Assembly: GCA_021432605.1 (NCBI GenBank)
Contig: MU271145.1
Span: forward strand, 868,001 to 932,000
DNA length: 64,000 nt
Source of the DNA: Coniochaeta sp. PMI_546
Taxonomy: Eukaryota; Ascomycota; Sordariomycetes; Coniochaetales; Coniochaetaceae
Reading direction: 5' to 3'
How positions within the stretch are numbered: position 1 is the stretch's first letter; each line of letters starts with the position of its first letter. A program made the position numbers and the translations under genes. Shown one piece after another: positions 33,798-46,973 of the stretch. Below the pieces are notes generated by a model. That model was not told the DNA's origin, made no database searches, and saw only the letters and a program-made list of their open reading frames with translations.

Positions 33798-36003
33798 TTA
33801 CGACAACCCTGCCGCCAGTTTGTCCAACTCAGCAGCCCGAGCATTCGAGTCGACAGTAGCCATGTCATCCTCCCCAGCAGCCAGCTCAGCAATCACCCCA
33901 TCCACATCCCGACCTTTCCTCTTGACGAACCCTAGGAGCCTCAAGCAGCCGGCAGGTGTAATCCCCTCTACTCTTCTTGCCTGTCCCAGACTCTCCGGCC
34001 GGGTCACCTTCAAGACACCCTTCTCCGCTAGACTCAAGCCGGGGATGGCATCATAGTCGATGTCATCAGGCAGCCTCATCTCCTCCTCCCTCTCAACCCT
34101 TGCTCTCTCAAGCAACTCCCGCTCAATGTGCGGCGCGTACAGAGCCTCGATGCTGACCCGCTCCCGCACCCTCGGCGAGTAATTCTCCAGCACCTCCTTT
34201 TCCAGGACACCCCCCTCTACCAACCGTCCCATATCCCCGCTCACCCCCTCCAGCCTCAGTATATCCAGCGCAGACCGCCGATGCGTGTCACTCCTGACCC
34301 CGAACCCAGCCAGCTGCCACTTCTCCGGGCCCCTCACATCGCCCCTGAGCCTCTCCGCCAGCTCCTCCGCATCTTTCCTCTCGGCCTCGAACAGCGCCCA
34401 TCTCCTGTCTCCCACGACGCCCCACTTCCTCCCTAGCGGCGTGAGCCTCGCATCCGCATTGTCCGCCCTGGCGCTCATCCTGAACTCGCTCCGCGAAGTA
34501 AACATCCGATACGGCTCGCTCACACCCTTGGTGATGAGATCATCGATCATGACCCCGATATACCCGTCCGCCCGACTCATGCTCACAGTCGGCAGTCCCT
34601 GCGCCGCCCTCCCGGCATTCAAGCCAGCCACAACCCCCTGGCCGGCCGCCTCCTCATACCCGGTGGTACCGTTGATCTGGCCCGCCAGGAACAAGCCCTT
34701 GATCATCTTCGTCTCCAGACTACTCCTCAAGTGCCTCGGATCGACATAGTCGTACTCGACCCCATACCCCGCCGCCGTCATGGTGACGTTCTCCAGGCCA
34801 GGTATGGTCCTCAACAACGTCTCCTGCGCCTCCGCCGGAATCGTCATGCTCAGCCCATTGGGGTATATCGTGTCGTTGTCGAAACCCTCGGGCTCGAGCC
34901 ACACCATGTGCCGCTCCTTGTGCCCGAACCTGATAATCTTGCTCTCCAAGCTCGGGCAGTACCGCGGCCCCTTGACGCTCTCCCGAATATGGATCGTCTT
35001 GTCCAGGTTCTCCCTCACGACCGCGTGGGTGGCAGCATTGGTATACGTCGCCCAGCAGAGCAGCTGCTCTTCCACCGCGACCCTGTCGTTCAGATACGAG
35101 AACGGCATCGGCGGATCATCGCCAGGCGCCTCGGCCAGATGCGAGAAGTCGATCGTCCTCTTCGACAGCCGGGGCGGCGTGCCCGTCTTCAGCCGGCCCA
35201 GCGTGAAGCCCGCCTCGCGCAGCGACCTGGACAGCCCGAAGGTGGCCGGCTCGCCGATGCGCCCGGCCGGCCGGCACTCCATGCCGATGTGTATCTCGCC
35301 GCTCAGGAACGTGCCGGTGGTGATGATCACCTGGCTCGCGGGGAGGACCTCGCCGCCCTCCAGCCTGACGCCCGTGATCCTGCTCTTGGCGCCGCCGCCC
35401 GGGGCATGCCCGTCCGTCGTGTCCTCCCCCGCGACCACGATGTCGCTCACGCTCCCCAGCACGACGCTCAGGTTCGGGTACGCCGCGAGCTCCTCCCGCA
35501 TGTACCGCCTGTACAGGGCGCGGTCGATCTGGGCCCGCGGTCCCCACACCGCGGGGCCCTTGCGGCGGTTGAGGACCTTGAACTGCACGCCGGCCTTGTC
35601 GATGACGCGACCGGCGAGGCCGTCGAGGGCGTCGATCTCGCGCAGGATGGTGCCCTTGCCGATGCCGCCGAAGGAAGGGTTGCAGGAGCAGGTGCCCAGG
35701 TTGTCGAGGCGGGGGGTGATGAGGGCCGTCCGGGCGCCGGAGCGGGCGGCTGCGGCGGATGCTTCGGAGCCGGCGTGGCCTCCGCCTATTACTATTACGT
35801 CGAAGGGTCTATTTCTCCCGCAACATCATGATTTAGTATGACTGAGATGATGGTGATTGGGATGGGGGAGGGAAAGGAGGAGGAGGAGGAACGCACCGAG
35901 AATCTGGAGATACGGTCGCGAAGGCCCTGCTGGTCCGCCTGGGCGACAGGACCAGTGGCCGGCGCACACCGCCTATCTTCCTTGCTATACTTGTCTTCAT
36001 CAT
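33798..36003 (-). CDS. MTO1: Mitochondrial tRNA uridine 5-carboxymethylaminomethyl modification enzyme (MnmG/GidA)
   Basis: Two exons, 36003-35897 and 35808-33798, give 705 residues. Mto1 with its GTPase partner (Mss1) modifies U34 of mitochondrial tRNAs using FAD and folate. The first exon encodes an arginine-rich mitochondrial presequence ([16 protein letters not shown]). Exon 2 opens with the FAD-binding dinucleotide fold [13 protein letters not shown]. Both GidA signatures are present: [15 protein letters not shown] and [19 protein letters not shown] helical C-terminal domain completes the family length. Start chosen at the first of two adjacent ATGs at 36003. Open frames over 350 codons on the opposite strand are antisense shadows of this GC-rich gene. 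Confidence 0.95.
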
Positions 36004-36266
36004 GCTTTGGAGAGTCTCAAGAAAGAGCACTCGTTGATTGGATTGTTAACATGGAAGTTTGATGATTTTGTCGCGATATTGAGAACATTGCAATTGCCCA
36101 GAAAAATCACGATAACGATAAGGCTATCGCCACACCCCATGGGTTCACTGACCACCTACCGTGGCACAACTGGATCTGGAGTCGACATGAGATAACTATT
36201 TGAACGCTTCAAATACCTCGACTCGCACATCGGTTCCAGCAATATAGACATCAAACATGCAATTAT

Positions 36267-38108
36267 CTATCTCCTCCCAATCTCCTTCCTCAGCCGTCCC
36301 GCCACAGTGCTCGGGGGCGGCTCTGGCCACGACCCGACCGCATCCTCCACCTCCTCCATAAAAGTAACAGCGTTATGCACCGTGGTTCCCCCGAGCACCA
36401 CCCTGATCCCGGGAGTGGCGGCATTGATCCCCGCCACCGTCTTGGCCTCCTCGTACGTCGCCCCTCCCACGATGAACACGATGACGTCCTGCGGCTTGTC
36501 CCGCGTCGTCCCGCCGCCGTCGACGAAGGGGTACTGCGTCTCCCTCAGCTTGCCCTTGATCAGGTTCTGCAGCGTGGTCTCGAGCAACGGGGAGTGCTGC
36601 GTGTACACGTTCTCCACCCCCTTGAGACCCTTGAAGCGGCCGCCGGCTGCCCCGAAGATGCCCGAGGACTCGAAGAGGTCGGCTATGCCGCCGCCCGAGG
36701 TGGTGGACTGTTGGAGGCTGGAGTGGTAGATTAGGAGTTTGGCCACCAGGTCGGCGCGCCGGACGGGCACGCCGCCGGCTGCGGTCAGGAGGTCGAGGAG
36801 TAAAGGGAGGGCGTTGTTGGGGTGTTTCTCGTAGCGGAGGCCGTAGAGGGCTACGAGGTTGACTTTGGAGTCGGTCGTTACGTGCGGAGATTGGATCAGG
36901 TTTTGGATGTTCTGGGGGTCGTTATTAGTTATGGTTCAAGAACCAGGTGGGCGGGACGGTGACTTTACCTTCAGATCTGCGCTGTGGTTGTCGTTGCAGG
37001 CTAGACTCTGCTCGACCTCGCTGACCTCGAGGAGGTTCTCGGCTCCGACTCGTCTGCTCAGCTCCGAGACAAGAGTGACGTGTTTGCTGACATTGCCTGA
37101 CAGCTTGCGGAACTCGGGGTACTCCTCGATGAAGCGCTTCATGTCGGTGATGGACTCGATGTTGGCGTTGTTCTTTGTCTTTGACTGGTACTGCTCCACG
37201 TATTCCTTGATGTTGCCGCCCAGGTCACCAAAGTTCAGGTACATATTCTTTTTGAAGAACGGGTCTTGATCTGGCGACAGGACAATCTCTTTGAGTTCCG
37301 GTCTGATGTCTGGGACGTCGCTGAGATCCACCCTTCCGTTGTGGATGCCGAGGAGGTGGTGTACCATGGCCTGGTATGTCCACTGCGTGAGAAGAGGCGT
37401 GATAGGGTCGTCTCTGCGGTCCAGGATCAGGAGGATTGGCGGCGTGTCCACCTTCCTGAAGTCAAACAGTTGCTCCTCCTGCGTGATACTGTATCGCACC
37501 TCAGAGGCCAACTTCTTGGCCAGCAGACTGTTCTTCTGGTACCTTATCAGAGGCTTCTTCTTGAGTGACAGTAAGACCGCTATGAGACCCTCGGTTGCTC
37601 TCTGGAGCGAGTCCGTATTCCACATGTCCGGCGTGCCGCTCCAGATCCGGTGTTGCGGGGCAGCCATGCCTAATGAGAAGAGATCCGGGTTTATGACCAC
37701 AAAGTCTGCAAAGTGCTCCTGGACCAGTTTCACCACCTCATGGTCATCTGCTTCGGCCAGCCTCTCCAGAGCTGACTTCTTGACGACATTGCTGAAGTAG
37801 AGGTAGTACTCTCCGTACTTTGGTTCTCTCAGCTCATCGATGAGAAGACCGATAGAGTCCGGATGTGGACGGACAAAGCACAGACATCTTAGGTGGCGCA
37901 TCTTCTCTCTGTTGGGGTTGTCCAGTCGGTCTATGAGATAGACCTCGTGGTTGAGCAGGGCTGACTGTGTTATGGCCGTCGACACTATGGGGACCGTCTC
38001 CCTGTCCAGCAGGAGGATCTTCATCTTGGCTGACGGTGTTCCAGATGTGCTGTCTCCGGCAGACACGATCTTGGAGATGTAGCCCCCCACAGCCTGTATG
38101 ACATCCAT
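36267..38108 (-). CDS. VPS45: Sec1/Munc18 family vacuolar sorting protein
   Basis: Two exons, 38108-36969 and 36911-36267, give 594 residues. Vps45 binds the endosomal/TGN syntaxin Tlg2/Pep12 and promotes SNARE assembly in traffic from Golgi to endosome. The start MDVIQAVGGYISKIV and the following KMKILLLDRETVPIVSTAITQS identify Vps45 among Sec1 proteins. Later landmarks are LILDRRDDPITPLLTQWTYQ and DVIVFIVGGATYEEA near the C terminus. The start is the ATG at 38108. The intron has donor GTAAAG, a CTAAT-type branch and acceptor CCCCAG. It is divergent to MMM1 with about 480 bases between them. Confidence 0.95.
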
Positions 38109-38585
38109 ATTGACCACGAGATTGTGAGCTGCTCAGAGAGATGTTGAGGACGGTGAGATGGTCTCAGTCTCGGCGCTCATTCATGTCGAGTCCGGACGTG
38201 GCCGGTGTGTCCCAGAGTGATGTCGACGGCAAGGTGTATATCGTTTTGCTGCAGTTCGTAAAAAAAAGAGTCTCCCTTGTACTTCTGGATTTGGTTTTGA
38301 CTGAGTTCTCTACGAGTTTGTGATGGATCAATGGTGTGTTGTTGTTCAACATTCACGTGAAGTTCGAGGGGCGTGCGTAATTGAGGCTCCGTGGCAGTGA
38401 GCTTGGGGCGTGTCTGCATCCCCCGCCGTAGCGGGAACCTTGGCGTCGAGTCCGCGCTACCATGCAGGCAGATAAGATAAGGAATTCAAGCAATGAGACA
38501 TGCCCGCATCGAAGTCAAACGTCATGGTTCGACTGGCATCGCACCGACTTCAAATGCACCTTTGCTCACCAAGCATATCGCAGTT
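38109..38585. promoter_or_regulatory. Divergent promoter region VPS45/MMM1
   Basis: 477 bases between two divergent ATGs, so both promoters and leaders share this space. The frame of MMM1 exon 2 is open leftward to 38462 through this region and the MMM1 intron, which is by chance. Confidence 0.6.
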
Positions 38586-39931
38586 ATGGCTCAAGACGTC
38601 TGTCCGCCAAGGGCAGAGCCAGCGTAAGCACCTGGCATACAGATTATTATATCAATCCCGGGCTAATCAGAGTGTATACCAGCCTTTCTTTCACTCAAGG
38701 CCTCATAGTCGGCCAGCTTTCCGTCGTCCTCCTCATAGCCGCCTTTATCAAGTTCTTCATCTTCGGCGACCCCCCTTCACCCGACGTGACCGCCTCCCTG
38801 CGCGCGACGGAGCGCCGCAGCCGCACCTTGGCCCACAAGAAATCTCTCCTCTCTCTCCGAACCTCAACCGCGAACCGCCAGCCCACTTCCCCGCCCTCGA
38901 CTCTCTCCAAGAAGAAATCCTCCATCCTCCGCTCCTCCCCGCCCACCTTGACAATCGCGTCCATCCTCAACAAGACCTACTACAAGGTCGACTCTCACCA
39001 ACCCGAGTCCCTCGACTGGTTCAACGTCCTCGTGGCGCAGACCATCGCACAGTTCCGCTCCGACGCCCAGCACGACGACGCCATCCTCACCTCCCTGACC
39101 AAGGCCCTGAACGGCTCCGTCCGGCCCGACTTCCTCGACGAGATAAAAGTCACCGAGCTGACGCTGGGCGACGACTTCCCCATCTTCAGCAACTGCCGCA
39201 TCATCCCCGTCGACGAAGACGGTCTCTCCTTCGCGCCCGGCAGCAGAGCCTTTGAAGAATATGCCCACAGCGCTACCCGGGAGGGTGCCCGGCTGCAGGC
39301 GAGGATGGACGTCGACCTCAGCGACATGATCACGCTGGCTGTGGAGACCAAGATGTTGCTGAACTACCCAAAGAAAATGACGGCTGTGCTGCCGGTCGCC
39401 TTGGCGGTGAGCGTGGTGCGGTTCAGCGGCACGCTGAGCATCAGTTTCGTGCCCAGCAACCCGTCGCAGTCGACGCCCACCAAGATGACGTTTACCTTCC
39501 TGGACGACTACCGTCTCGACTTCTCGATACGGAGCTTGCTGGGGTCCAGATCACGGCTGCAAGATGTGCCCAAGATTGCGCAGCTGGTCGAGAGCAGGCT
39601 ACACAGGTGGTTCGACGAGCGGTGCGTCGAGCCCAGGTTCCAGGAGATCGAGCTGCCGAGCCTGTGGCCCAGGAAGAAGAACACTAGGGGCGGCGACGAG
39701 ACCATCGAGCATGTAGAAAGGAGCATGAGCAAGGCCAAGGGCGAAGGGGTGTCGCGGGAGCTGAGGGGAGAGGAGAGCCAGGCGAGTGGGCTAGATGGGC
39801 TCGGGAACAGGGCTGCTGCGAGGCGCGAGTCGCTCAGGGAACGGCGACGGCCGCGGGCGGAGGATATTTTCGGAGGGTCGGGGACTATGCCGGGTTCAAT
39901 GCCCGGGATGAAGCTGGACTTGCCGACTTGA
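38586..39931 (+). CDS. MMM1: Maintenance of mitochondrial morphology protein 1 (ERMES subunit)
   Basis: Exons 38586-38623 and 38683-39931 give 428 residues. Mmm1 is the ER-anchored subunit of the ER-mitochondria encounter structure, which tethers the organelles and moves lipids. The spliced N terminus [19 protein letters not shown] is a short lumenal part. It is followed by the single membrane helix ([22 protein letters not shown]) and the SMP lipid-binding domain: [17 protein letters not shown], the [22 protein letters not shown] strand region, and [32 protein letters not shown]. The tiny first exon is hidden because the frame of exon 2 stays open through the intron; the spliced version matches the family. 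Confidence 0.95.
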
Positions 39932-40228
39932 ATAGTTGGACAGCATAGTACGGCATATTTTGCTGATTATTTGGCTTTATTTCGCATTACATATTGAATC
40001 GTGGCCCGTGAGCCTAGGTGATCTCGTCGCCGAAAGAAAAACTGCCGCCGCCAGACGATTTCAGGGGGTTTGAGTGCGTCTGAGTAGCAAACTGGTGGCC
40101 AGGGTATGATACGCATGAACGCGTAAGACAGATCATTCAACGGGGTATCAGACTACAAGGCTTTGTAAGTCTCGAGAGTGCGTCCGTACAGAAACATCCA
40201 GACTCGCTCTCCTCAATCCCGTCCAACC

Positions 40229-41298
40229 TCAGACCTTCCCGAAAGCCGAACTAGGTACCAAGGCATTCGCGCTCTCTGTCCACCCCCAAAAGTTCCTATA
40301 GAACCCTACAGCTCCCGCCACAAGCAGGACATAGTATAAAACGGTCCACTTCAGACTCGCCTTCTCCTCCACCACTAGATCATCATCGTCCTTCCCGCCC
40401 TTGACGGGCACTGTCCTCGTCACCCTCCCCCAGAGCCTAGGCAAGCCCATACAGTTGCAGAAGGTATGCACGGCGCAGACGGCCAGCAGCGACCCGGTCC
40501 GGATGTAGATGAAGGTGGCGTAGGCGCCGAACAGGGTGGTGAAGCCCAGCTGGAAGACGGAGCGGGCCAGGGCCGCGGCGAAGGGCACGCCGGGGTTGGT
40601 GAGGCGGAACTCGTAGAAGTGGTGGAAGTGCGCCAGGCCGAAGACGACGGGGCTGAGGAAGACGGTCTCCTTGACGGATGCGCGGGCGAGGAGCATCAGG
40701 GGGATGGAGGCGGAGCGGAAGAGGAGCTCCTCCGTCACCGGGCCGGCGACTAGGTTGCGCCAAGTGGCCCAGTCAGACCATACCTCGGCCAGGGGCTGGG
40801 GCGGGAAGGAGAGCCAGAGGGTGTAGGACCGGTCCACGACCAGGGTGTCGAAGAGGGGGCCGAGGAAGAGGAGGGCTGTCAGGCCGAGGGCGCGGAGGGA
40901 GGAGGTGAGTGCCAGGGGGTAGAGGCCTGTTAGGTGCAGGATGTCGGAGGGCGAGGCGCGGAAGTGGGTTAGGATGAGGCAGGTGGTGAACGTGCAGATT
41001 GTGCAGGAGAGGAGGACGGAGCGGATGCGGGACTGGATGACGGAGGGGGCGTCGCGGGACAGGTTGGGGGAGGGCCGGGTTGTGGCGGATAGGTAGAAGG
41101 GCAGGAAGTAGAGGATAGCATAGGCGGCGAGGAGGAGGACGGCGGTGCGGACTGTTATTGGGGGTGGCGCTTCCGCTGCGATGTAGGTCAGTATCGCGGG
41201 ATCTTGCTTGGTCTTTGGCTGTGGTAGAGCTGTGGGGAGGGCATACGCTTCTCATGCCAGGGGTTGATGCGGTCGAGGAAGCCCTTGACCGACGGCAT
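40229..41298 (-). CDS. RCE1: CAAX prenyl protease 2 (Rce1, ABI family)
   Basis: Two exons, 41298-41247 and 41175-40229, give 332 residues. Rce1 is an ER membrane protease that removes the last three residues of farnesylated or geranylgeranylated proteins such as Ras. The three catalytic ABI motifs are intact: TEELLFRS (EExxxR), FGLAHFHH (FxxxH) and HTFCNCMG (HxxxN). At least six hydrophobic segments are present. The first exon encodes only 17 residues plus one base. The intron has branch CTGAC and acceptor CGCAG. It converges on MMM1. Confidence 0.93.
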
Positions 41299-44080
41299 CG
41301 TGGATAGGGCAGGTTATGTAAACAATCGCGACTCTTGAGACTGGCTGCCTGACTGCACCGAGACGTCAGATTTCGGATAATGTTCAGATGAACCGGGATG
41401 GTGGGGTTTGTAGATGGCAAGAGAGAGCACGGCGCGATCTGGGGTCGATGCTGACCCTGCCTGTCTTCGAACGCCAGCAGGCGGATACGTAGTCGCAGTT
41501 GGATGACCGTTCTCAATATATTTACAGATCCTGATACGTCGCCTCCAGCAGGCCGGGTATGGTGGGACCTGAGCGGGCCAGCAACTCTATTCACTGTGGT
41601 ATTTTTGAAAATGAGGAGAAAGCGCGCGTGGGACTTCTCAGGGATCATCACCAAGGAATAACCTTAGCATAGCACGAGTGTGGATTTGGCAAGCAGGGGA
41701 TGCGTCTGCTGTGCACAACACAGCCAATGCTTCTATAGCTCGGCAGAGAAGTCTCGAAGCTGGTATTATATGGAATTTATACTAAGCAGCAAGCAAGCCT
41801 GAAATACGATGCGGCAACACCGTTGTTGAGTTGAGGATTGCAGTTGGTTCAGTCAAGAGGTAAGGTACCTCTACCTTAGGCTTGGACAAAAGCAGTTGGC
41901 ACCACCAAACCGTTACGAAAGCGGCAAACATCCAATTATTGAATCAACCTTAGCATTGTCCTGCACAAACCCAATAAGCTGCTTGGCTTCCGGGACTTGA
42001 ATCACGAGTGGCAGCCTCAATTATGAAGACTGTCAAGTCTGTCAAGTCAGCAACGACGTGAAATATTAGTGGCAACTGAGATAATCAAAGACGGAGCCAT
42101 CTTTTATCCCACTTGAGGAAGGAGCATTTCGGCTGTAGCGTGCGTTTCTTTTAACCCGACCAATCCAGAGACTACACGAGATCAACGCGAACCAGACGCG
42201 TCAACGCGCATGAAAGAAACTAGCGAACTTTAACACGAGATCTAGTGTATCTAGAAACCCCACTTAACAAACTTCAATGTTGCAAATCTGTACAAGTCAG
42301 TTGTCACTCGTGCATTGTATATACACTACGTTATGTCTAAAGGCCCGAGGTCCACGGGATATAGGCTGGGCCTGGTCGATAATGGAGGTCGTCTATCTCC
42401 TGTAGATCGGGTTTCTGTCTCGGCTCGTGCGCGCTTGCTTGTCTGGCGGAGATGTTTCCGGACGGGCCTGTCTGGCGCCATCTGAGACAAAGGAGACGAG
42501 AGCCGCAGGGTGTGGGGATCAACCTCTGCGAATGCTTTCGCCTCAGCTCTGGGACGACTCTACAGTAATTGTCCTGCAAAAAGCAATGCCGCATATCTAT
42601 AGCCGCACGAGGTTATTGGATGGCTGCCGCTGCTCGATGAAGCAGGACAGATGGGAGGCTGCAGACTGCAGCTTTTCTCCCCAGATCACGTCATGTCAAA
42701 GATTTGACATCAAGACTCAAGAGTATGACCAGCCTCCACCGCTTCCTGTAAAACGCGCAGAGACTAGCTCTCAGACGATATCCATTGCGTCTCTGAGCAG
42801 CACTGTTGGCATATACTTCCGACAACGCCATTGCTGCATCTGGGAAGCGTCAACAAACCTCTAGCCGAGTCTGAATTTTCATCCAAGATGAAAGAGAGCT
42901 GCAAGCTGCAAGCCTTCTACGACATCGTCGTTCTTGAGCTGTACACCGCTATGTAGCAGTGGATTTGGCGAATGCATGGGCTCGATGGTCCTTACAGCCC
43001 TGCCTATCAAGACCCTCGACGGTGCTGAAAACTGGGACTCAAATTTAACTGTGCAGCCCCCGTCAGCGAACGCCCTCCCCTGCAGGCCCTGTCATAAGGT
43101 ACCAAACCTCTCTCTGCTCCTGAACGGTGCATGGCACAGCAGCCGCCTGCATTTTCCCCTCGAGTCCAATGGGTCCAGTGGGTTGAACGAACCCTGCTCC
43201 AGGTCCTAAAAAGAGCTCCGTTTCTCCAACTTCTGGGGTCCGCTACTGCTGTTGTGTATCTCCGTCCTTTTCTTTGTTCTTTTTCGTTCATCGTTGAAGG
43301 GGAGGGTCTGTCTCCAACTGCTTCATCAAGCGCGTGTACAGCAACTCTGGGCCGTATTGTCCTCACCTCTTCATTCGAACAACTGTTGGCCCTTGGATTC
43401 GGCTTTGCCGCCTTCTCTGGAACTCTGCGACACATCAAGCTTCTTCCCCTTGTCATCCACTCCCCCCAGCAAGAGGCTCAGAGGCTATACCTCCTGTCAC
43501 CTAATACCACACACACACTGCTCGCTTGCGTGTGCTCTTGCCTACCTTATACTACTTGACTCCTCGACTGCCTCGTCTTCTCTTGTCTCTAATCTCTTGT
43601 GCCTGTTCTTGTTACCGTGTTTTTCTCTTCTTGCACTCGTTTGCTCCGTTTACTCCACAATACGATTTCTTAATAGCTGGGTTAGCCCTCATAAGGCCCA
43701 ACTAAGCTCTCACTTACACCACCCCTAACTCTTAATATCCCCGGCATTATTTCGACAATCTACACTTCAGAGAACGACGGTCGGTCTGCCGTTGGCCTTG
43801 CACACTGCCTGCTTGAATATAAAGACCTGCAAGCATCATCGCGGTGGTCCCTCATCCTCCCCCGCAAGTGGGCTTGAGCCTTGACTCGAGTCTTGTGGAT
43901 CTTACTCTGCCAGCGTCGCGGTTGCGATTGCGGTCTTTGCAGCATCTGGAGAAGACTGAATCTCGCATGATGCCGCAATGGCCCGGATTTGATCGCCCTT
44001 AGTGTTTGCTCACGCGGAAGCTGGACTCAGCGACACCCTTGCGCTCGGAGGCCAGACGGCCATCCTCCGAAGCAAGAAGG
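41299..44080. promoter_or_regulatory. 2.8 kb divergent intergenic region RCE1/serine-rich gene
   Basis: No convincing gene. A CCTTAGG palindrome within a TACC-rich segment lies at 41857-41880. From about 43540 to 43740 the sequence is strongly pyrimidine-rich, typical of a leader upstream of a fungal ATG. Frames of 140-160 codons in 43000-43730 look like low-complexity chance frames. Confidence 0.5.
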
Positions 44081-46973
44081 ATGTCGGCGCAACCGTCGCG
44101 CACACCAAACCGGCCTGCACAGCTCAACCAGCGTGCACAATTGCAACAAAATAACACATTGGCCATCCGGATTGTTCCCTACACGCCACCACGGATAGTC
44201 TCCGGTGAGAGCGCACGAAGCCAGGCATCGTCCCACGCTTATGCAACCGAAGCTTCTTCTGGAAATTATGGCGACCAAGCGAGCATTGGAGAGGACTCGG
44301 TTCGGACGGGCAAAAGTGGTGAGGGAAGAGAGCGTCTTGCCAGCAGCCAAGGGTTCGCATTGTCTTCAGACTCGGCAAACTCGATGCCATTGGCCGGGTC
44401 CAGGGGTAACGAGGTTTCAGGCACGAAACCAGCCTCTACAACCCCTGTCGAGGGCACCAGACAACCGACCGCCCGGTCGTCATCCGAAGTCACCAATATC
44501 ACGTCAATTAATGCGCCGTCACCACCCGCAAGTTATTCAGCCCTTCACGATGCGGAGCCTCTCTCGCCAACCTCTGCGTCGCTAGCTGCGTACCCTAGGC
44601 CGTTGTCGCGCAATCGCAATCACGTCGCCATCCATTCGGACGGAAAGACATTTTCACTCGTGCGACAAGGACCTTCATCGCTGCCGTCAGACTCGAGGAG
44701 CCTAATCTCTCCGCCGCTCTCGTACTCTTCGAGAACGAGTGCTACGAGCTCGCATGAACGACCCTCGGTCGATGCATGGAGTGACGATCGTTCCAGCCCT
44801 CCTTTGACGGGTACAAGTGCCACCATCCTGGACCGCAGCCTTACCCCTTACACCGCGTCTCCCGGCTCATCAACCACGCAATTAGTCGCAGATTCTATCA
44901 CCTCGTCGCCCTGGAATTACCGCATGGTCGGTGGCCTTCGAAAAGTGCCCAAGACGCCTGATCCCAAACAAACAACACGGCACCACGAACCAACGTCAGC
45001 GCCGGAATCCCCTCTTCCACCATTACCAGAGATCTCAGTGACACCAGACGTCGAAGGTCCCACGCGTTTTGTGGTGCCAAAAGCGTCCTTTGCATCCACA
45101 GGGACCAGCTCCTCCTCAGTGTTCGAAACGACCAACTACGATATCTACGGCCACGACACCTCGCAGGCCCAAGTTTCTTCTGACAGCCTTGTGCCACTGT
45201 CTTCCAGCCACTCGAATTACGTCCTTCTCGGCGAGTCTTCACCTGCACCTCCGTTCAACAGCAGCCCTCCAGGGTCAGCGGACGAGGACGACGACGACGA
45301 GGACGAGGACGACGACAACTACGTCTTACACGGGGAACCTTCGCCCTCGCCTTCTGCCATAGTACCCACCAAACCACGTCCAACCTACTCGCAAGAGAGC
45401 TTGAAAGTAGCGCCTCTTCGCCCTCCCAAGAAAACCTCGTATGAAAGATTGGGATATCTCCAGCAGCGGTCACGAGAAAATCTTCGAGCTCGTGCGGGCT
45501 CACTAAAGTCGATCAGGTCTTTCTCGTCCATCATCAGCCAAGAGGCGGTCCACGCCTTCTTCGCAGCTCCGGTGTTGCTCGATATTCCGGGCTCCTCGTC
45601 GCAATCGACATCTGGTGGAGGCTCGAGCCGTCAGGCGCAAGATTCATGGGCAGCTCTACAGGCCGTAGCAGGATCTTCCTCACGCTCCCAAAGAAACCTT
45701 CCACAACAGCGTGTCCAGATGATACAGTCTCCACCGCACCAATGGAGCTCGCAGCTATCCACAGTCATGTCAGAGAGCGAAGGCAGCTCCCCTGCCGGTT
45801 CGCGATCCGTCTCAGTCTCGTCAGCGAGCAACAATAACAACGGTGGCGGTCAACATGTGCGCCGAAGCAGCGCAGGGTGGGCGAGCTCTATGCACAGCCG
45901 CCAACTACCTAGCATCTCGTCATCACTAGCTGCCCAGCTCGAAGAGGCCGAGGGCTTATCAAGCTTATCCCTCTCTAGAAGTGCTTCGTTGGCTTCATTG
46001 GACCGACCGCAGCCCACATATACGCGAGCTGGTGGCTCGCATGTTCGCATGGTCAGGGATCAAGATGAGCACGGCGACGGTCTGACCGACCTAGAGGCGA
46101 TATCTACCAAGCCGTCCAAATCTGGGCTCTCGGCCTTCTTCTCCAGCACGGATTCCAGCCGGAACCTGCACTCGAGCGGCAGCTCGAGAGCCAACAGCTT
46201 GACGGGCAGTCTCCCGGCCTGGGCCCGTGTTTACTACGGCTCCGGGGAGCGTCGCTTCCTCAGCTCAGCGTCTATTGCCGAGTCGGACCACAGCCGACCC
46301 AGTAGCGTTGCCGTCCGCGGTAGTGGTTCGCCGGATACAGACCATTATCCACTCAATGTCTACTCCGCGCGGCGAAGAACCAACCAAGTTAACCCTCCGA
46401 TGGAGCAGACGCCGTTCTCAGATTCAGCCGACATGGACATCAATGTCATACCACCGCAGGACGAAGACTATCGATTCTTCCGGTCCTTGAAGCGGAAGAC
46501 GTCCAGCATCTGGTCCCCGCATCTGCGAACAGACCGCAGGGCAAGCCGGTATAGTGTTTGGGAGCCGCCCAGTGTGACCTGGACTGACGACAGCGGCATC
46601 CTTGGGAGGCGGAATGCTCAGGTTGTGCTGTTCATTGCAGGATTCCTGTTCCCGTTCGGTGAGTAGGCCACGGTCTGATCCTACCCTAAGCGAAAGTGAC
46701 TAACGAAATGCAGCATGGATGATCGCGGCTTTCCTACCTCTGCCCACTAATCCGAAGTATCAGATGGAGGAGCAAAACCGGAACTCGGGTCGCTTCGGCC
46801 ACGTGAACTACGAGCACCAATTCCGCGTCCTCGACGAGACGAGGTTCGAGAGCGCCAAATGGTGGCGCAACCTGAATCGAGTCATGTCGGTCGTCGGCGT
46901 CCTCATCATCGGCGCCGTCGTCGCCTTGGCCGTTGTAGGTGTCCGGCAAGGGTGGACTCTTCAGCATACCTAA
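44081..46973 (+). CDS. Large serine-rich protein with C-terminal membrane hairpin, unknown function
   Basis: Exons 44081-46658 and 46714-46973 give 945 residues. The first 800 residues are disordered, serine-, proline- and threonine-rich, with an acidic run (about 45284-45320) of some 14 aspartate/glutamate residues. The conserved part is C-terminal: VVLFIAGFLFPFAWMIAAFLPLP makes a membrane segment split by the intron. A basic/aromatic loop (NYEHQFRVLDETRFESAKWWRNLNRVMS) follows, then a second membrane helix and a short tail. Fungi have such serine-rich membrane proteins of unknown role; many phosphorylation sites can be expected. Start chosen at the ATG at 44081. The intron donor GTGAGT and branch ACTAAC are strong. 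Confidence 0.85.

Noticed and set aside
34731-35841. Two open frames over 350 codons on the plus strand
   Set aside because: They are antisense to the GC-rich, strongly biased MTO1 gene and show no protein motif.
38462-38585. N-terminal extension of MMM1
   Set aside because: Reading through the intron gives an N terminus unlike the family, while the spliced start at 38586 gives the known MAQD-type start.
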